From: Paraburkholderia aspalathi
GTDB taxonomy: Bacteria > Pseudomonadota > Gammaproteobacteria > Burkholderiales > Burkholderiaceae
Direction: 5' to 3'
Length of the DNA: 64,000 nucleotides
NCBI RefSeq assembly: GCF_900116445.1
Contig: NZ_FPBH01000021.1
Location: forward strand, 1-64,000
Position numbers and translations under genes: made by a program. Below are positions 1 through 8,365 of this stretch, in pieces (within the stretch, counting starts at the first letter, position 1; each line of letters starts with the position of its first letter). The notes under the pieces were generated by a model. That model was not told where the DNA came from, ran no database searches, and saw only the letters and a program-made list of their open reading frames with translations.

Positions 1-60
1 GCCAGCGACATCGCCGCATTGCTGCCGCATCGCTGGCACCCGCCTGCGACCATTGGCTAG
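1..60 (+). pseudogene. C-terminal tail of an IS66-family transposase (window-truncated)
   Basis: Frame 1 reads through the window edge and ends in TAG at 58-60. It gives a 19-residue tail containing I-A-A-L-L-P-H-R-W, which resembles the C-terminal element of IS66-type transposases (a consensus like 'ELLPWNW' close to the stop). It is followed 35 bases later by a sequence resembling an IS66 terminal inverted repeat. Only the tail is visible, so whether the upstream transposase is intact cannot be judged. The short match means another transposase family cannot be excluded. Confidence 0.5.
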
Positions 61-95
61 CTCAATCCGTCAAGACGGGTTCTCCAGCCGCTTAC
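1..95 (+). mobile_element. right end of an IS66-like insertion sequence
   Basis: The transposase-like tail (1-60) is followed by a sequence ending ...CTCCAGCCGCTTAC at about 82-95. IS66-family elements characteristically begin GTAA and end TTAC, so the boundary is placed at base 95. The next eight bases (96-103) would be the target duplication, but the left end lies outside the window and this cannot be checked. The element would sit directly against the start codon of the next gene. Confidence 0.5.
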
Positions 96-102
96 ACCGC
101 AG

Positions 103-552
103 ATGCTGAGAGTAACAGTCGAATTGTGGCCGGGCGGCCGCGAGAGCGGTAGCCGGGTGTTGGCAACAGCAAAGATTGGCCGAGTTAAGAATGGCGCGCT
201 CGCAGACTACAAGGTCGAACTGCACGAAGACGTGCAGGAAGAAATAGGCGCAGCGACCCTGCACGACTACCCACGCTACGCCTCGACCCTATGGGACCTC
301 GTAGCTCGCGCAGTTGCGGTCGCGCTGACAGGGGAGGAGGAACTGCCCCCACGCCCACAACAACTCGATGTTCCCGTTCACACCTCCGATAACACCCCGT
401 ATGTGCGGCTTCGGGAGATACCGGAGCCGGCGCAAAGCCTTTTCAAAAAGCGTATCGCCTTTTCGACACGCCCGTTAATTGACGAGGACCCGGAGCCCAT
501 GGATTGCGCTTACGCATGGGATTGGCGCGATTTTCTGGATGGCGGCAGATAG
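103..552 (+). CDS. hypothetical protein, 149 aa, soluble
   Basis: An ATG-initiated reading frame whose N-terminus (LRVTVELWPGG) looks like a natural protein start. I recall this type of start from small uncharacterised proteins of proteobacterial accessory regions. There is no signal peptide or membrane segment. The C-terminus is rich in Trp, Asp and Pro (YAWDWRDFLDGGR). No convincing Shine-Dalgarno sequence precedes the ATG, and the putative IS66 right end stops only about 7 bases upstream, so the native promoter and ribosome site may have been displaced by the insertion. Function is unknown. Confidence 0.55.
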   Translation: MLRVTVELWPGGRESGSRVLATAKIGRVKNGALADYKVELHEDVQEEIGAATLHDYPRYASTLWDLVARAVAVALTGEEELPPRPQQLDVPVHTSDNTPYVRLREIPEPAQSLFKKRIAFSTRPLIDEDPEPMDCAYAWDWRDFLDGGR

Positions 553-687
553 TGCTATGGAACCTGGCCATGACGCTCTTGGTTTGCTAGGGACCGTCAA
601 GTGCGCACACTGTTGGCTCGGTTCGAATGAGCTTCGCCGATATCGACTCAACAGAATAAACTTCCCCCCGCGCCAATGGAGGCCCTC

Positions 688-840
688 ATGAAACGGCCCA
701 CTCGTTTCGGTGAATGGCTATTTCGTTTCGCTTCGTCACAGAAGAATGTCGATTGCTTCATCAAGTGGGTCGGTCGCGTAGCCCTGGTGCTCGGGACAAT
801 AATGGCTATCCTACTTTTGGCCGTCATTTTTCTGAAATGA
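688..840 (+). CDS. small single-pass membrane protein, 50 aa
   Basis: A short ORF with a strong Shine-Dalgarno site (TGGAGG at 677-682, five bases before the ATG). The N-terminal 30 residues are hydrophilic and basic/aromatic, with the motif FGEWLFRFASSQKN. Residues about 31-48 form one very hydrophobic segment (VALVLGTIMAILLLAVIF), ending in a single Lys before TGA. The layout fits an N-in or tail-anchored small membrane protein. It sits alone between the hypothetical gene at 103-552 and the convergent PIN-like gene. The family is not recognised. Small membrane proteins are common effectors or toxins in accessory islands, but that role is only a possibility here. Confidence 0.55.
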   Translation: MKRPTRFGEWLFRFASSQKNVDCFIKWVGRVALVLGTIMAILLLAVIFLK

Positions 841-1106
841 CAAGGGATGGTCTCTGGCCAGTCCGAGCAAGAGTCGACTTCATCCAGAGCGGTCGCGTCC
901 ACGCGATGCATCTGAAAAATGGTCCGTAAAGCCCCAGCGGGATTCAGTGGAACTGCCATCCGCATTGTCGACATCGAACGACTGAATCCATCTGCGGGAG
1001 CTCGCCCCGAGTTGCCTGAGCGCTCGACAGCGAACTATCACGGGATAACCGACGCCCTAAACCATTCGCAAAGTGTCAAGCTTGGCGTTCAGGCACCTAC
1101 CGCGGT
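841..1106. other. gene-poor stretch between the small membrane protein gene and the PIN-like gene
   Basis: Only a weak reading frame (919-1110, plus strand) crosses it. That frame lacks a ribosome site and recognisable features, so no gene is called. The region is the convergent 3' junction of the two flanking genes. No clear T-tailed hairpin was found. Confidence 0.4.
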
Positions 1107-1976
1107 CTAAACGCCAAGACACGAGCGGACCGCTACGCAAGGACATCGGTCCCAGCGAGCCTTGATGTATTGGAAGGTCGCGTGAATGTCATTATCTCCG
1201 GTAACAAAGAAATCGCAGTATGCAGCTGCTCCGATAATGTGCTGCAAGTCCAATGCGTCTTGCATTTCGGGACGGAAACCCGCCTCTATGCGATAGCGCT
1301 GGCATAAATCCTCAATCTTGATTGCAGGGCAGTCACGTCTTACTTCGCGTGGATGGGCGGCCAACATCCGAGGCAGTTCATCGTATCTTTGTTGGGTTAG
1401 GCCAACGTGCGGGTCTGTTCGAGGAGGAATTCGGGTGCGATAAAACTCGGCATCAATAAGTGGCTGATTCTCGTCGACGAGACCTTCCGCTAAGGCGCGA
1501 CGACCCACGCGGATTGCATCGGGTGTCTCCGCGGCCGCCCGTTCAACCTCTCGGAGCGCAACCCGGTCTCGATGCCAGGTCCATATGCAATCGGCCAGCG
1601 TCTCCCCAAGAACTATGTTCTCGGCGCCATAGGTCGACCACAGTTGCGCCATGGTTTGATTCATTGGGTTGAACGGCGATGGCATCGGGCGCCGGAGGTG
1701 CCGAGCGATGTGGCGCTTCAGTTCCTGTTTCTGCAGATAGACAGGGTTGCTCAACCATTCAAGCGGCAATTCGTTAAGCAGGGCAATCGAATTGGCTACA
1801 TGCTCCTCGTTCGTCGACCTGGCTATCTCGTAGAGACTTGCTGCCGACAGGACGAATGTGACGTGACCGTCTTCGAGAAGGCGGCGCACCCCTTCATATT
1901 CAAGCCCTGAAGGCGTGGCCACACGCTCGACGGTCAATCGCGTGACAATGTTGTGGTCAAGATAGACTCGTGGCAT
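1107..1976 (-). CDS. PIN-domain-like protein (putative RNase), 289 aa
   Basis: The start is placed at the ATG at 1976, giving MPRVYLDHNIV; a TTG four codons earlier is an alternative. The N-terminal beta strand ending in an acidic residue (VYLDHN) and a C-terminal strand with another acidic pair (FFVTGDNDIHA, preceded by a helix DALDLQHIIGAAAYC) match PIN-like nucleases. In that fold N- and C-terminal Asp residues bind metal and the C-terminal part reads 'D..H...A...C..FVT.D'. The protein is larger than a VapC toxin (about 130 aa), and no small antitoxin gene is adjacent. It lies 34 bases downstream of the chimeric gene at 2011-2646, probably in the same transcript. Nuclease activity is inferred from the fold only. 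Confidence 0.6.
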   Translation of the reverse strand: MPRVYLDHNIVTRLTVERVATPSGLEYEGVRRLLEDGHVTFVLSAASLYEIARSTNEEHVANSIALLNELPLEWLSNPVYLQKQELKRHIARHLRRPMPSPFNPMNQTMAQLWSTYGAENIVLGETLADCIWTWHRDRVALREVERAAAETPDAIRVGRRALAEGLVDENQPLIDAEFYRTRIPPRTDPHVGLTQQRYDELPRMLAAHPREVRRDCPAIKIEDLCQRYRIEAGFRPEMQDALDLQHIIGAAAYCDFFVTGDNDIHATFQYIKARWDRCPCVAVRSCLGV

Positions 1977-2010
1977 TTGAAGCGCCAATTAAGACATCCG
2001 GTCCAGCGGG

Positions 2011-2646
2011 TCAGTCGTCGGTGGATGCGAAAATCATCCCAAACGCGTCCGGGTTCTTTCTCGCTCGGAGCAATTCAGCATGGGGATACATCTTGCGAAC
2101 GAGTTGCGTGAGCGACGAGCGGTCCTCGTCGGAAATGTTCAAACCAAAGAGCACGGCGTCCAGTTCGAACGAACCAAATCGTAGGTCTTCGTGAGGAGCG
2201 TCTTTTCGCCTCCCGTTTCCGGAATAAATCCGCCATTCCCGCTCGTACGACCAGCCCACAGACTTAGTGTAGACGAGTCGTTCAAAGAGTGACTTCACGT
2301 TAAACGAGGTTCGGCCAGAAAGCATGTCGGATAAGAATTCTTCATCGACGAGGCGAGGCGTATCGGCGACATAACTCACCGGTTTGGCGGTCCTATAGCC
2401 GACATCCCGTTCAGCGATAGTGCACAGACGTTGTTCGCCATCTGTGTATCCGGATTCGCCGGTCCACGCTGCGCCAATCTGGTCGGGCTCAAAGATAGTG
2501 ACTTGGACATCCGCTTTTTTCAGCTCCCGGAGTACAGCGGCTTTGGCAGCCAAAGCCGCCGCTTTCGGGCCGCCCCCAATCACGGCAATTCGCAGGGTCT
2601 TTGAAGTTCTCTTTGCTTTAACAGGCGTAGTTGCGGCGGTTGTCAT
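2011..2646 (-). CDS. chimeric protein: N-terminal Rossmann (FAD/NAD(P)-type) + C-terminal DUF2971-like, 211 aa
   Basis: The start is at the ATG at 2646, followed by a lysine-rich leader. Residues 18-30 (LRIAVIGGGPKAA) are a classic GxGxxA dinucleotide-binding loop, with a strand ending in an acidic residue at about 52-53 (IFEP). Residues 58-85 (GAAWTGESGYTDGEQR, then ERDVGYR) resemble the FAD/NAD(P)-binding segment of long flavoprotein-like families that run to about 400-500 aa. From about residue 86 the sequence instead looks like a DUF2971 C-terminus: AKPVSY, then TKS-GW-SYEREWRI at 127-140, then VLFGLNISDEDR. The two halves normally belong to different proteins. The flavin domain is therefore probably truncated, and catalysis as an oxidoreductase is unlikely. 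No clear ribosome site is visible. Confidence 0.55.
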   Translation of the reverse strand: MTTAATTPVKAKRTSKTLRIAVIGGGPKAAALAAKAAVLRELKKADVQVTIFEPDQIGAAWTGESGYTDGEQRLCTIAERDVGYRTAKPVSYVADTPRLVDEEFLSDMLSGRTSFNVKSLFERLVYTKSVGWSYEREWRIYSGNGRRKDAPHEDLRFGSFELDAVLFGLNISDEDRSSLTQLVRKMYPHAELLRARKNPDAFGMIFASTDD

Positions 2647-3268
2647 CGTTCTGTTCGACCATTTGAATCGACCTCGAACTATGCCTTGTGCTCTCAAAGC
2701 ACGTCAACAGGCGCGCCTTCTCTCCGGCGTAACTATCGCGGGCGAACTTGGCGCCCGGTTTGCGATTGAACAGGTGATTTTCGTGGCCGCGTTGCGACTG
2801 TCTACCGACAACGAAATTGTGATTGGCAAGAAATATCTCGAGCGGCAGACGAGAGTATGCGCCCGCCGGCAGTCGATGCGAGGCAAGCGCGCATCTCTGA
2901 CATTCTCGATGGTCTGGAGAGCGCACACGAGATTTGGTTGGACGGGCAATGTCTCGTTGGAGGCGCTCAGCCGCTGTCGGGGCCACACAAGGGGTACCCT
3001 GACGGGGCCACATGTCATTCCCTAATTCGCCAACTTCGTCACCGAACACCGGATGTCAATCGCTCGCGAAACGCGGCTACAGGGGCGCGTTTTACACGAT
3101 GAGTCATCGTTCTTCAAAAATGCCCTAGGCAAGACCGTCTATCTAGCGCGGCTTTTCCGGCTCGTTCCGTACGGGCCGACGACAAGTGTCTGCCGGGCCT
3201 TGACATTTGCTGTCCCTCTTATATACCTGGCACAGTCGACTGCAAACTCGTGCGAAACGGGAGGTGCC
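2647..3268. other. 622-base divergent intergenic region of the defence-like block
   Basis: It lies between the minus-strand chimera and the plus-strand hydrolase, so it must hold both promoters. Several overlapping frames of 80-200 codons cross it on both strands, but none has a ribosome site, a recognisable motif or a coherent domain. One minus-strand frame (about 2620-3049) abuts the chimera gene and might be eroded coding sequence. I see no repeat or strong hairpin and call no gene. Confidence 0.4.
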
Positions 3269-4465
3269 ATGCCATTTGTCTTCGTCCATGGCGTAAGCAA
3301 CCGGGCCGGTGCACCGGAGTACGGGGAGAATGAACTTGCCCGAAACGAGTTTTTCCGCAACCTAGTCTTCCCTCGAATAGGTCTTGATGAACGAACAGCA
3401 ATCTTCAACCCCTACTGGGGAGACGATGGGGTCACGTTCCGTTGGGGAAATGCCTCGCTGCCCGAACGGGACAATTTGATTGAAACGTTCGGTCCTTCGA
3501 CTTCTCAGTCCGAGACGCGAGCCGCAGCCGAAATCTTCGGACGCAGCAGCGTCGGCACGTCGGGCATTGCTGACGTTGCAAAGCGGTCGTTGAGCGAAGC
3601 CATCGAGGCTGTCTGGGCCGCTGCATTGTCCACAGTCGATTCCAACGAACAAGCCGCAGCGCTGGCAAAAAGCTATGAGAAAGCAAGGTTGTATGCGCGC
3701 GCCAACCCCCAGCCTGCCTGGATAAACAGAGCAAGCGATGACAATTTCGTCGACCTGCTGTTGTTCAACGCGACACAAGAAAGCAGCGACGCTCGTTCGT
3801 CATCGGCGACTGAACCACAGTGGGAGTCATTTGGTTCAACGGGGATGCTGGACCGTCTAAGGGATGGTGCGCGTGGACTTACATCGTTGGCAGGTTCGAA
3901 GGTTGCCACCGTTATGACCTCGCTGGCACGGAGGAAGGTACACATGGGCGCGTCGCTTTTTATAGGCGATGTCTTTCAGTACCTTGCGCGTCGCGGGGAC
4001 AAGGACTCACCTGGTCCCATAGTGCAGAAAGTCCTCCGTGATTTCCGTGCAGCGCAAAGCCTAGTTAATACCGGTGACCCAAAACTCGTAATCGTCGGTC
4101 ACAGCCTCGGTGGGGTTATCAGTTACGACATCCTCACCCATTTCGACCCGACGATTCAGGTCGACGAATTTGTGACCGTCGGGTCTCAAGTCGCATTGTT
4201 CGAAGAAATGACGCTGTACAAGGAAAGCCGGACAGGCGTGCCGGCAAATCCGCCAGTCGACCGGCTAGAGAGTCCGAATAACATCCGTTGTTGGCTGAAC
4301 ATTTTTGACCTAACCGACATTTTCGGTTTTCGCGTTGAAGGGGTCTTCTATGGCGCGCGCGATTTCGCGTTCGAGACCGAGAGGGGTTTGATGGAGGCGC
4401 ACGGCGGCTATTTTCATAGGCCAGACTTCTATGTTCGGCTTGGTGAAAGACTAGCTCAGCCATAA
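3269..4465 (+). CDS. alpha/beta-hydrolase (lipase/esterase-like serine hydrolase), 398 aa
   Basis: The start is chosen at the ATG at 3269 because GGGAGG lies at 3259-3264 and the protein then opens with FVFVHGVSNR, the strand-plus-oxyanion 'HG' motif typical of alpha/beta hydrolases. The longer in-frame extension upstream lacks support. The nucleophile elbow GHSLGG places Ser279. His378 in EAHGGYFH is the likely catalytic histidine, and an Asp in IFDLTDIFG (about residue 350) is the likely third member. There is no signal peptide, so it is probably cytosolic. It is followed after 93 bases by the caspase-TPR gene on the same strand. Hydrolases of this kind accompany many prokaryotic conflict systems. 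Substrate is unknown; lipid or NAD-type targets cannot be told apart. Confidence 0.7.
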   Translation: MPFVFVHGVSNRAGAPEYGENELARNEFFRNLVFPRIGLDERTAIFNPYWGDDGVTFRWGNASLPERDNLIETFGPSTSQSETRAAAEIFGRSSVGTSGIADVAKRSLSEAIEAVWAAALSTVDSNEQAAALAKSYEKARLYARANPQPAWINRASDDNFVDLLLFNATQESSDARSSSATEPQWESFGSTGMLDRLRDGARGLTSLAGSKVATVMTSLARRKVHMGASLFIGDVFQYLARRGDKDSPGPIVQKVLRDFRAAQSLVNTGDPKLVIVGHSLGGVISYDILTHFDPTIQVDEFVTVGSQVALFEEMTLYKESRTGVPANPPVDRLESPNNIRCWLNIFDLTDIFGFRVEGVFYGARDFAFETERGLMEAHGGYFHRPDFYVRLGERLAQP

Positions 4466-4558
4466 CGCAAGCTTTCGAGTCCACTACGCGGTCGCTGGCG
4501 TGCAGGACGACGGTGGCGCATCACGAATTTCGCTTGCAGGGCTTGCTGGAGTGCTCGA

Positions 4559-7500
4559 ATGACCACGGTTTTCCATTCGGGAAATCAAGGCGACGCGGCC
4601 TCACCCGGGACTCACGTGTTCATTGTTGGGGTGGGTGAATACCCGTGCCTGCTCGGAGGCTTCGGTCGACTGCTGGATAGGCCAATGGGACTCGGACAGC
4701 TGAGTTCACCGCCCCTATCGGCAGTTGCGCTGGCCAACTGGTTTGTCGGACGTCAACCTGTCGGGTCGCAGCTGGATGAACGGATTGGTTTCCACAACCC
4801 TCGCGCGGCACTGGCGTCGGTCGAGATGCTGGTGTCGCCAGGATTTGACTATCAGCGCCCGGACGGAACAATTATGTCGGTGGACCTAGCCACTCGCGGC
4901 AACATTGGCGAACGTTACGGCGCGTGGCTGGAACGGGCGAAAAGTCATCCCGGCAATATCGCCGTGTTCTATTTCTGCGGCCACGGCGTGACAGGTTCCA
5001 GCGACTATATCCTCGCGTCTGATTTTGGCGTCGACAGGATGAATCCTTGGTACGCTGCCATTGACATCGCCGGGACTGCACGCGCGGCGCGGCGCGAAGT
5101 CAGCGGGTCACTGTATTTTTTCATCGACGCGTGTCGCCAGACTTCACGTGAGTCTTTGATGCCAGGAGCGAGTCCGTCGGCACTGCAGTATGTCGATTTT
5201 GACAGGCGGGTGCTGTGCTTTACACGCATGTTGCTGTGGGCGACGGGTGAAGGCGCTCCAGCGTTCAGTGCGAAGGGGCAGGTGTCGCGCTTCACGGCAG
5301 CGCTCATCGAGGCGCTTTCAGGGTTTTATGGTGAAGAACTGACCGGCGCAGGTGACTGGGCGGTGACTGGCGAGGCGCTCGCGAAATCGGTCCGCACCCT
5401 ACTCGACGCAGGTAACGCGTCGCTCGCCGACTCGATGCACCAGCACGTGGAACAGCAGCTCATCGGCTCCCAAGTACTGCATTTCGAAACGCGGGAACCG
5501 AAGGCAGTTGGACGGGGGGTGTCGACATGGAGTGCGAATCGACTGGTCAGGGAGATGGCACAAATTGACGGCGAGGCGCTGGGAGCAGGCGCGCAGGAAG
5601 CGCTGGCCGAGCAGCTGGAGCAGCGCAATCTCGAGGTCGATGAGTTAAGGCGGGAAATCGAGGGGTGGAGCAAGCGCTACAGGGAGCTGGAGCAGCGACT
5701 TGCGGATGAGCCTGGCAGTGCGCTGACTCAGCAGGCGAGGAATTATCTTGCAGGAGGCAAGCTGGAGGAGGCGGGCGCGCTCCTTGATGAGCTGATTGAA
5801 GCGGCCGAGACGCGCCTTGCTGCAGAACGGGAACGGCTTGCCTCCCATTATCTGAGCCGTGCCGAAGTGTACAGGCTGCAATTTAAACTGCCTGAGGCGC
5901 TGCCGCTATTCCGCAAGGCATATGAGCTTTCTCCCGGCGACCCGCAATATGAACTTCCCTATGCGTTGGCGCTCGCCCTACAAAGGGACTATCAATCTGC
6001 CGAGCGTGTCTATGCTTCTGCACTTTCCACCTTGAGAAAGCAGGCCGAGACCAAGCCTGCGGCGTACCGGTCCGATGTGGCGTTGACGCTGAACAGCCTC
6101 GCGAATCTCTATGCCGATACGCAGCGACTGACCCAAGCCGAGACGGCTTACCGGGAAGCGCTCGCCATTTGCCGGGAGCTGGCCGAAGTCAATTCTGCGG
6201 CGTACCGGTCCGATGTGGCGTTGACGCTGAACAACCTCGGGGTGCTCTACCGCGACACCCAGCGTCTGGCCCAAGCCGAGACGGCTTACCGGGAAGCGCT
6301 CGACATTTACCTAGAGCTGGCCGAGGCTAATCCTGCGGCGTACCGGCCCGATGTGGCGAACACGCTGAACAATCTCGGGGCGCTCTACGACACTACGCAG
6401 CGACTGACCGAAGCAGAGACCGGGTACGACGAAGCACTCGGCATCCGCCGGACGCTGGCCGAGGTCAATCCATCCGGTTACCGGGCCGATGTGGCGACCA
6501 CGCTGACCAACCTCGGGAATCTCTACAGCGCTACCGGGCGTCTGACAAAAGCCGAGACCGCGTACCAGGAAGCGCTTGGCATCCGCCGGACGCTGGTCGA
6601 GGCCAACCCTGCCGCCTACTGGCCCGATGTGGCGAGCACGCTGAACAACCTCGGGGCGCTCTACCGCACCTCGCAGCGACTGACTGAAGCCGAGACCGCG
6701 TACCAGGAAGCGCTCGGCATCCGCCGGACGCTTGTCGAGGCCAATCCTGCCGTTTACTGGCCCGATGTGGCGACCACGCTGACAAACCTCGGGAATCTCT
6801 ACAGCGCTACCGGGCGTCTGACCGAAGCCGAGACCGCGTACCAGGAAGCGCTCGGCATCCGCCGGACGCTGGCCGAGGCCAACCCTGCCGCCTACTGGCC
6901 CGATGTGGCGAGCACGCTGAACAACCTCGGGTCGTTCTACCGCACCTCGCAGCGACTGACTGAAGCCGAGACCGCGTACCAGGAAGCGCTCGGCATCCGC
7001 CGGACGCTGGCCGAGGCCAACCCGGCCGCCTGCAGGTCCGATTTGGCGATGACGCTGAACAACCTCGGGGTGCTCTACCGTGCCATCGGGCGTCTGGCCG
7101 AAGCCGAGACCGCGTGCGATGAAGCGCTCTTCATCCGCCGGGAGCTGGCCGAGGCCAGCCCGGCCGCCCACCGGCGCGATGTGGCGATGACGCTGAACAA
7201 TCTCGGTTTGCTCTACAGCGACACCGGGCGTCTCACTGAAGCCGAGACCGTCTATCAGGAGACGCTCGGCATCTACCGGACGCTGGCCGAAGCCAATCCT
7301 GCCGCCTACCGGCCGCATGTGGCGACCACGCTCAACGACCTCGGTTCGCTCTACCGAGGCACCAAACGTTGGACCGAAGCCGAGAACGCCTACCAGGAAG
7401 CGCTCGGCATCCTCCGGGAGCTGGCCGAAGCCAATCCCTCCGCCTATCGGCCCGATGTCGCGATAACAGTGAACAACCTCGGGGCGCTCTACAGCGACAC

Positions 7501-8344
7501 GGACCGTCTCACCGAAGCCGAGACCGCGTATGACGAAGCGCTCGGCATCCACCGGGAGCTGGCCGATGCCATTCCTGCCGCCTACCGGCCCGTTGTGGCG
7601 GCCACGCTGAACAATCTCGGAGAGCTCTACGACGACACCAATCGTCCGGCTGAAGCCGAGACCGCTTATCAAGAGACGCTACGCATCTATCGAAAGTTGG
7701 CCGAATCCAATCCAACAACGTATGGGCCCAGCGTTGCGTTCACGTTCAACAAACTCGGTAGGCTGTATGCGGGCATGGAACAGGCGAGCGAAGCTGAGAC
7801 CGCTTTCCAGGAAGGACTCGCCATTTACAGAATGCTGGTTGAAAGACATCCCTCCTCCCATCAACACGATGTGGCAACGATGCTTGACAATCTCGGGAAT
7901 CTTTACGCCGGAAACCAGCGTCTATTCGAAGCAGAGGCTGCTTACCGGGAAGCGCTCGATATCTACCGGGTACTGGCCGAAGCCAATCCGGATACCTATT
8001 TGTCCGATGTCGCAGGCACGCTCAATCTCCTCGGGATTTTATACGCTCAAACCGAGAGCCTAAGTGAGTCGGAGACGGCCTTTCAGGAAGCGCTCGATAT
8101 CTACCAGATGCTGGCCCGGGCCAATCCGGATGCCTACTTGTCCGCTGTCGCAGGCACGCTCAGCAACGTCGGAAAATTCTGCGGCATTTTCGGCCGTGTG
8201 AGCGAGGCCGAGACCGCTTACCAGGAGGCACTCCACATCTACCGGGAGCTGGCAGAGGCCAATCCGACTGTTTATGAGTCTGATGTCAAGTTGACGCTCG
8301 ACAATCTCGCGACGCTCTCCACGGACAGCCACGGTCCGACCTAG
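4559..8344 (+). CDS. caspase-like (C14) peptidase with long TPR array, 1261 aa
   Basis: The N-terminal 260 residues are a caspase-fold peptidase. A first strand VFIVGVGEY is followed by the catalytic histidine His142 in FYFCGHG and the catalytic cysteine Cys192 in FFIDACRQTS, so the dyad is intact. Residues about 330-400 are helical and charged (EQLEQRNLEVDELRRE), probably a coiled-coil linker. From about residue 440 the protein is TPR-like: sixteen consecutive units of exactly 46 residues (138 bases, 6077-8284) plus partial units at both ends. The unit core is DVATTLNNLGxLYxxTxRLxEAETAYxEALxIxRxLAEANPAAYRP. Such arrays resemble kinesin-light-chain/NPHP3-type TPRs and would sense or hold partners. 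Likely role: a protease effector of a conflict system. The target is unknown, and no gasdermin-like gene is visible nearby. Confidence 0.8.
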   Translation: MTTVFHSGNQGDAASPGTHVFIVGVGEYPCLLGGFGRLLDRPMGLGQLSSPPLSAVALANWFVGRQPVGSQLDERIGFHNPRAALASVEMLVSPGFDYQRPDGTIMSVDLATRGNIGERYGAWLERAKSHPGNIAVFYFCGHGVTGSSDYILASDFGVDRMNPWYAAIDIAGTARAARREVSGSLYFFIDACRQTSRESLMPGASPSALQYVDFDRRVLCFTRMLLWATGEGAPAFSAKGQVSRFTAALIEALSGFYGEELTGAGDWAVTGEALAKSVRTLLDAGNASLADSMHQHVEQQLIGSQVLHFETREPKAVGRGVSTWSANRLVREMAQIDGEALGAGAQEALAEQLEQRNLEVDELRREIEGWSKRYRELEQRLADEPGSALTQQARNYLAGGKLEEAGALLDELIEAAETRLAAERERLASHYLSRAEVYRLQFKLPEALPLFRKAYELSPGDPQYELPYALALALQRDYQSAERVYASALSTLRKQAETKPAAYRSDVALTLNSLANLYADTQRLTQAETAYREALAICRELAEVNSAAYRSDVALTLNNLGVLYRDTQRLAQAETAYREALDIYLELAEANPAAYRPDVANTLNNLGALYDTTQRLTEAETGYDEALGIRRTLAEVNPSGYRADVATTLTNLGNLYSATGRLTKAETAYQEALGIRRTLVEANPAAYWPDVASTLNNLGALYRTSQRLTEAETAYQEALGIRRTLVEANPAVYWPDVATTLTNLGNLYSATGRLTEAETAYQEALGIRRTLAEANPAAYWPDVASTLNNLGSFYRTSQRLTEAETAYQEALGIRRTLAEANPAACRSDLAMTLNNLGVLYRAIGRLAEAETACDEALFIRRELAEASPAAHRRDVAMTLNNLGLLYSDTGRLTEAETVYQETLGIYRTLAEANPAAYRPHVATTLNDLGSLYRGTKRWTEAENAYQEALGILRELAEANPSAYRPDVAITVNNLGALYSDTDRLTEAETAYDEALGIHRELADAIPAAYRPVVAATLNNLGELYDDTNRPAEAETAYQETLRIYRKLAESNPTTYGPSVAFTFNKLGRLYAGMEQASEAETAFQEGLAIYRMLVERHPSSHQHDVATMLDNLGNLYAGNQRLFEAEAAYREALDIYRVLAEANPDTYLSDVAGTLNLLGILYAQTESLSESETAFQEALDIYQMLARANPDAYLSAVAGTLSNVGKFCGIFGRVSEAETAYQEALHIYRELAEANPTVYESDVKLTLDNLATLSTDSHGPT
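6491..7042 (+). repeat. 276-base tandem duplication inside the TPR array
   Basis: Within the 138-base periodic array, the two-unit block 6491-6766 is followed immediately by a nearly identical block, 6767-7042. Both contain NLGNLYSATGRL then LYRTSQRLTEAETA, and the distinctive AYWPDV joints occur at the same offsets. Other units in the array are more diverged. This indicates a recent two-unit duplication superimposed on older unit-by-unit expansion. Confidence 0.75.
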
Positions 8345-8365
8345 GAATCTGCGGGAGTGCGTGAT

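Noticed and set aside
2420..3025. 201-codon plus-strand frame across the chimera 5' end and divergent gap
   Set aside because: Antisense to the clear Rossmann motif of the minus-strand gene, and no ribosome site.
6311..7672. 453-codon open frame on the minus strand inside the TPR array
   Set aside because: It is a periodic shadow of the 46-residue plus-strand repeats (its own repeats have the same 138-base step). It has no ribosome site and no family; the same applies to the frame at 8060-9439.
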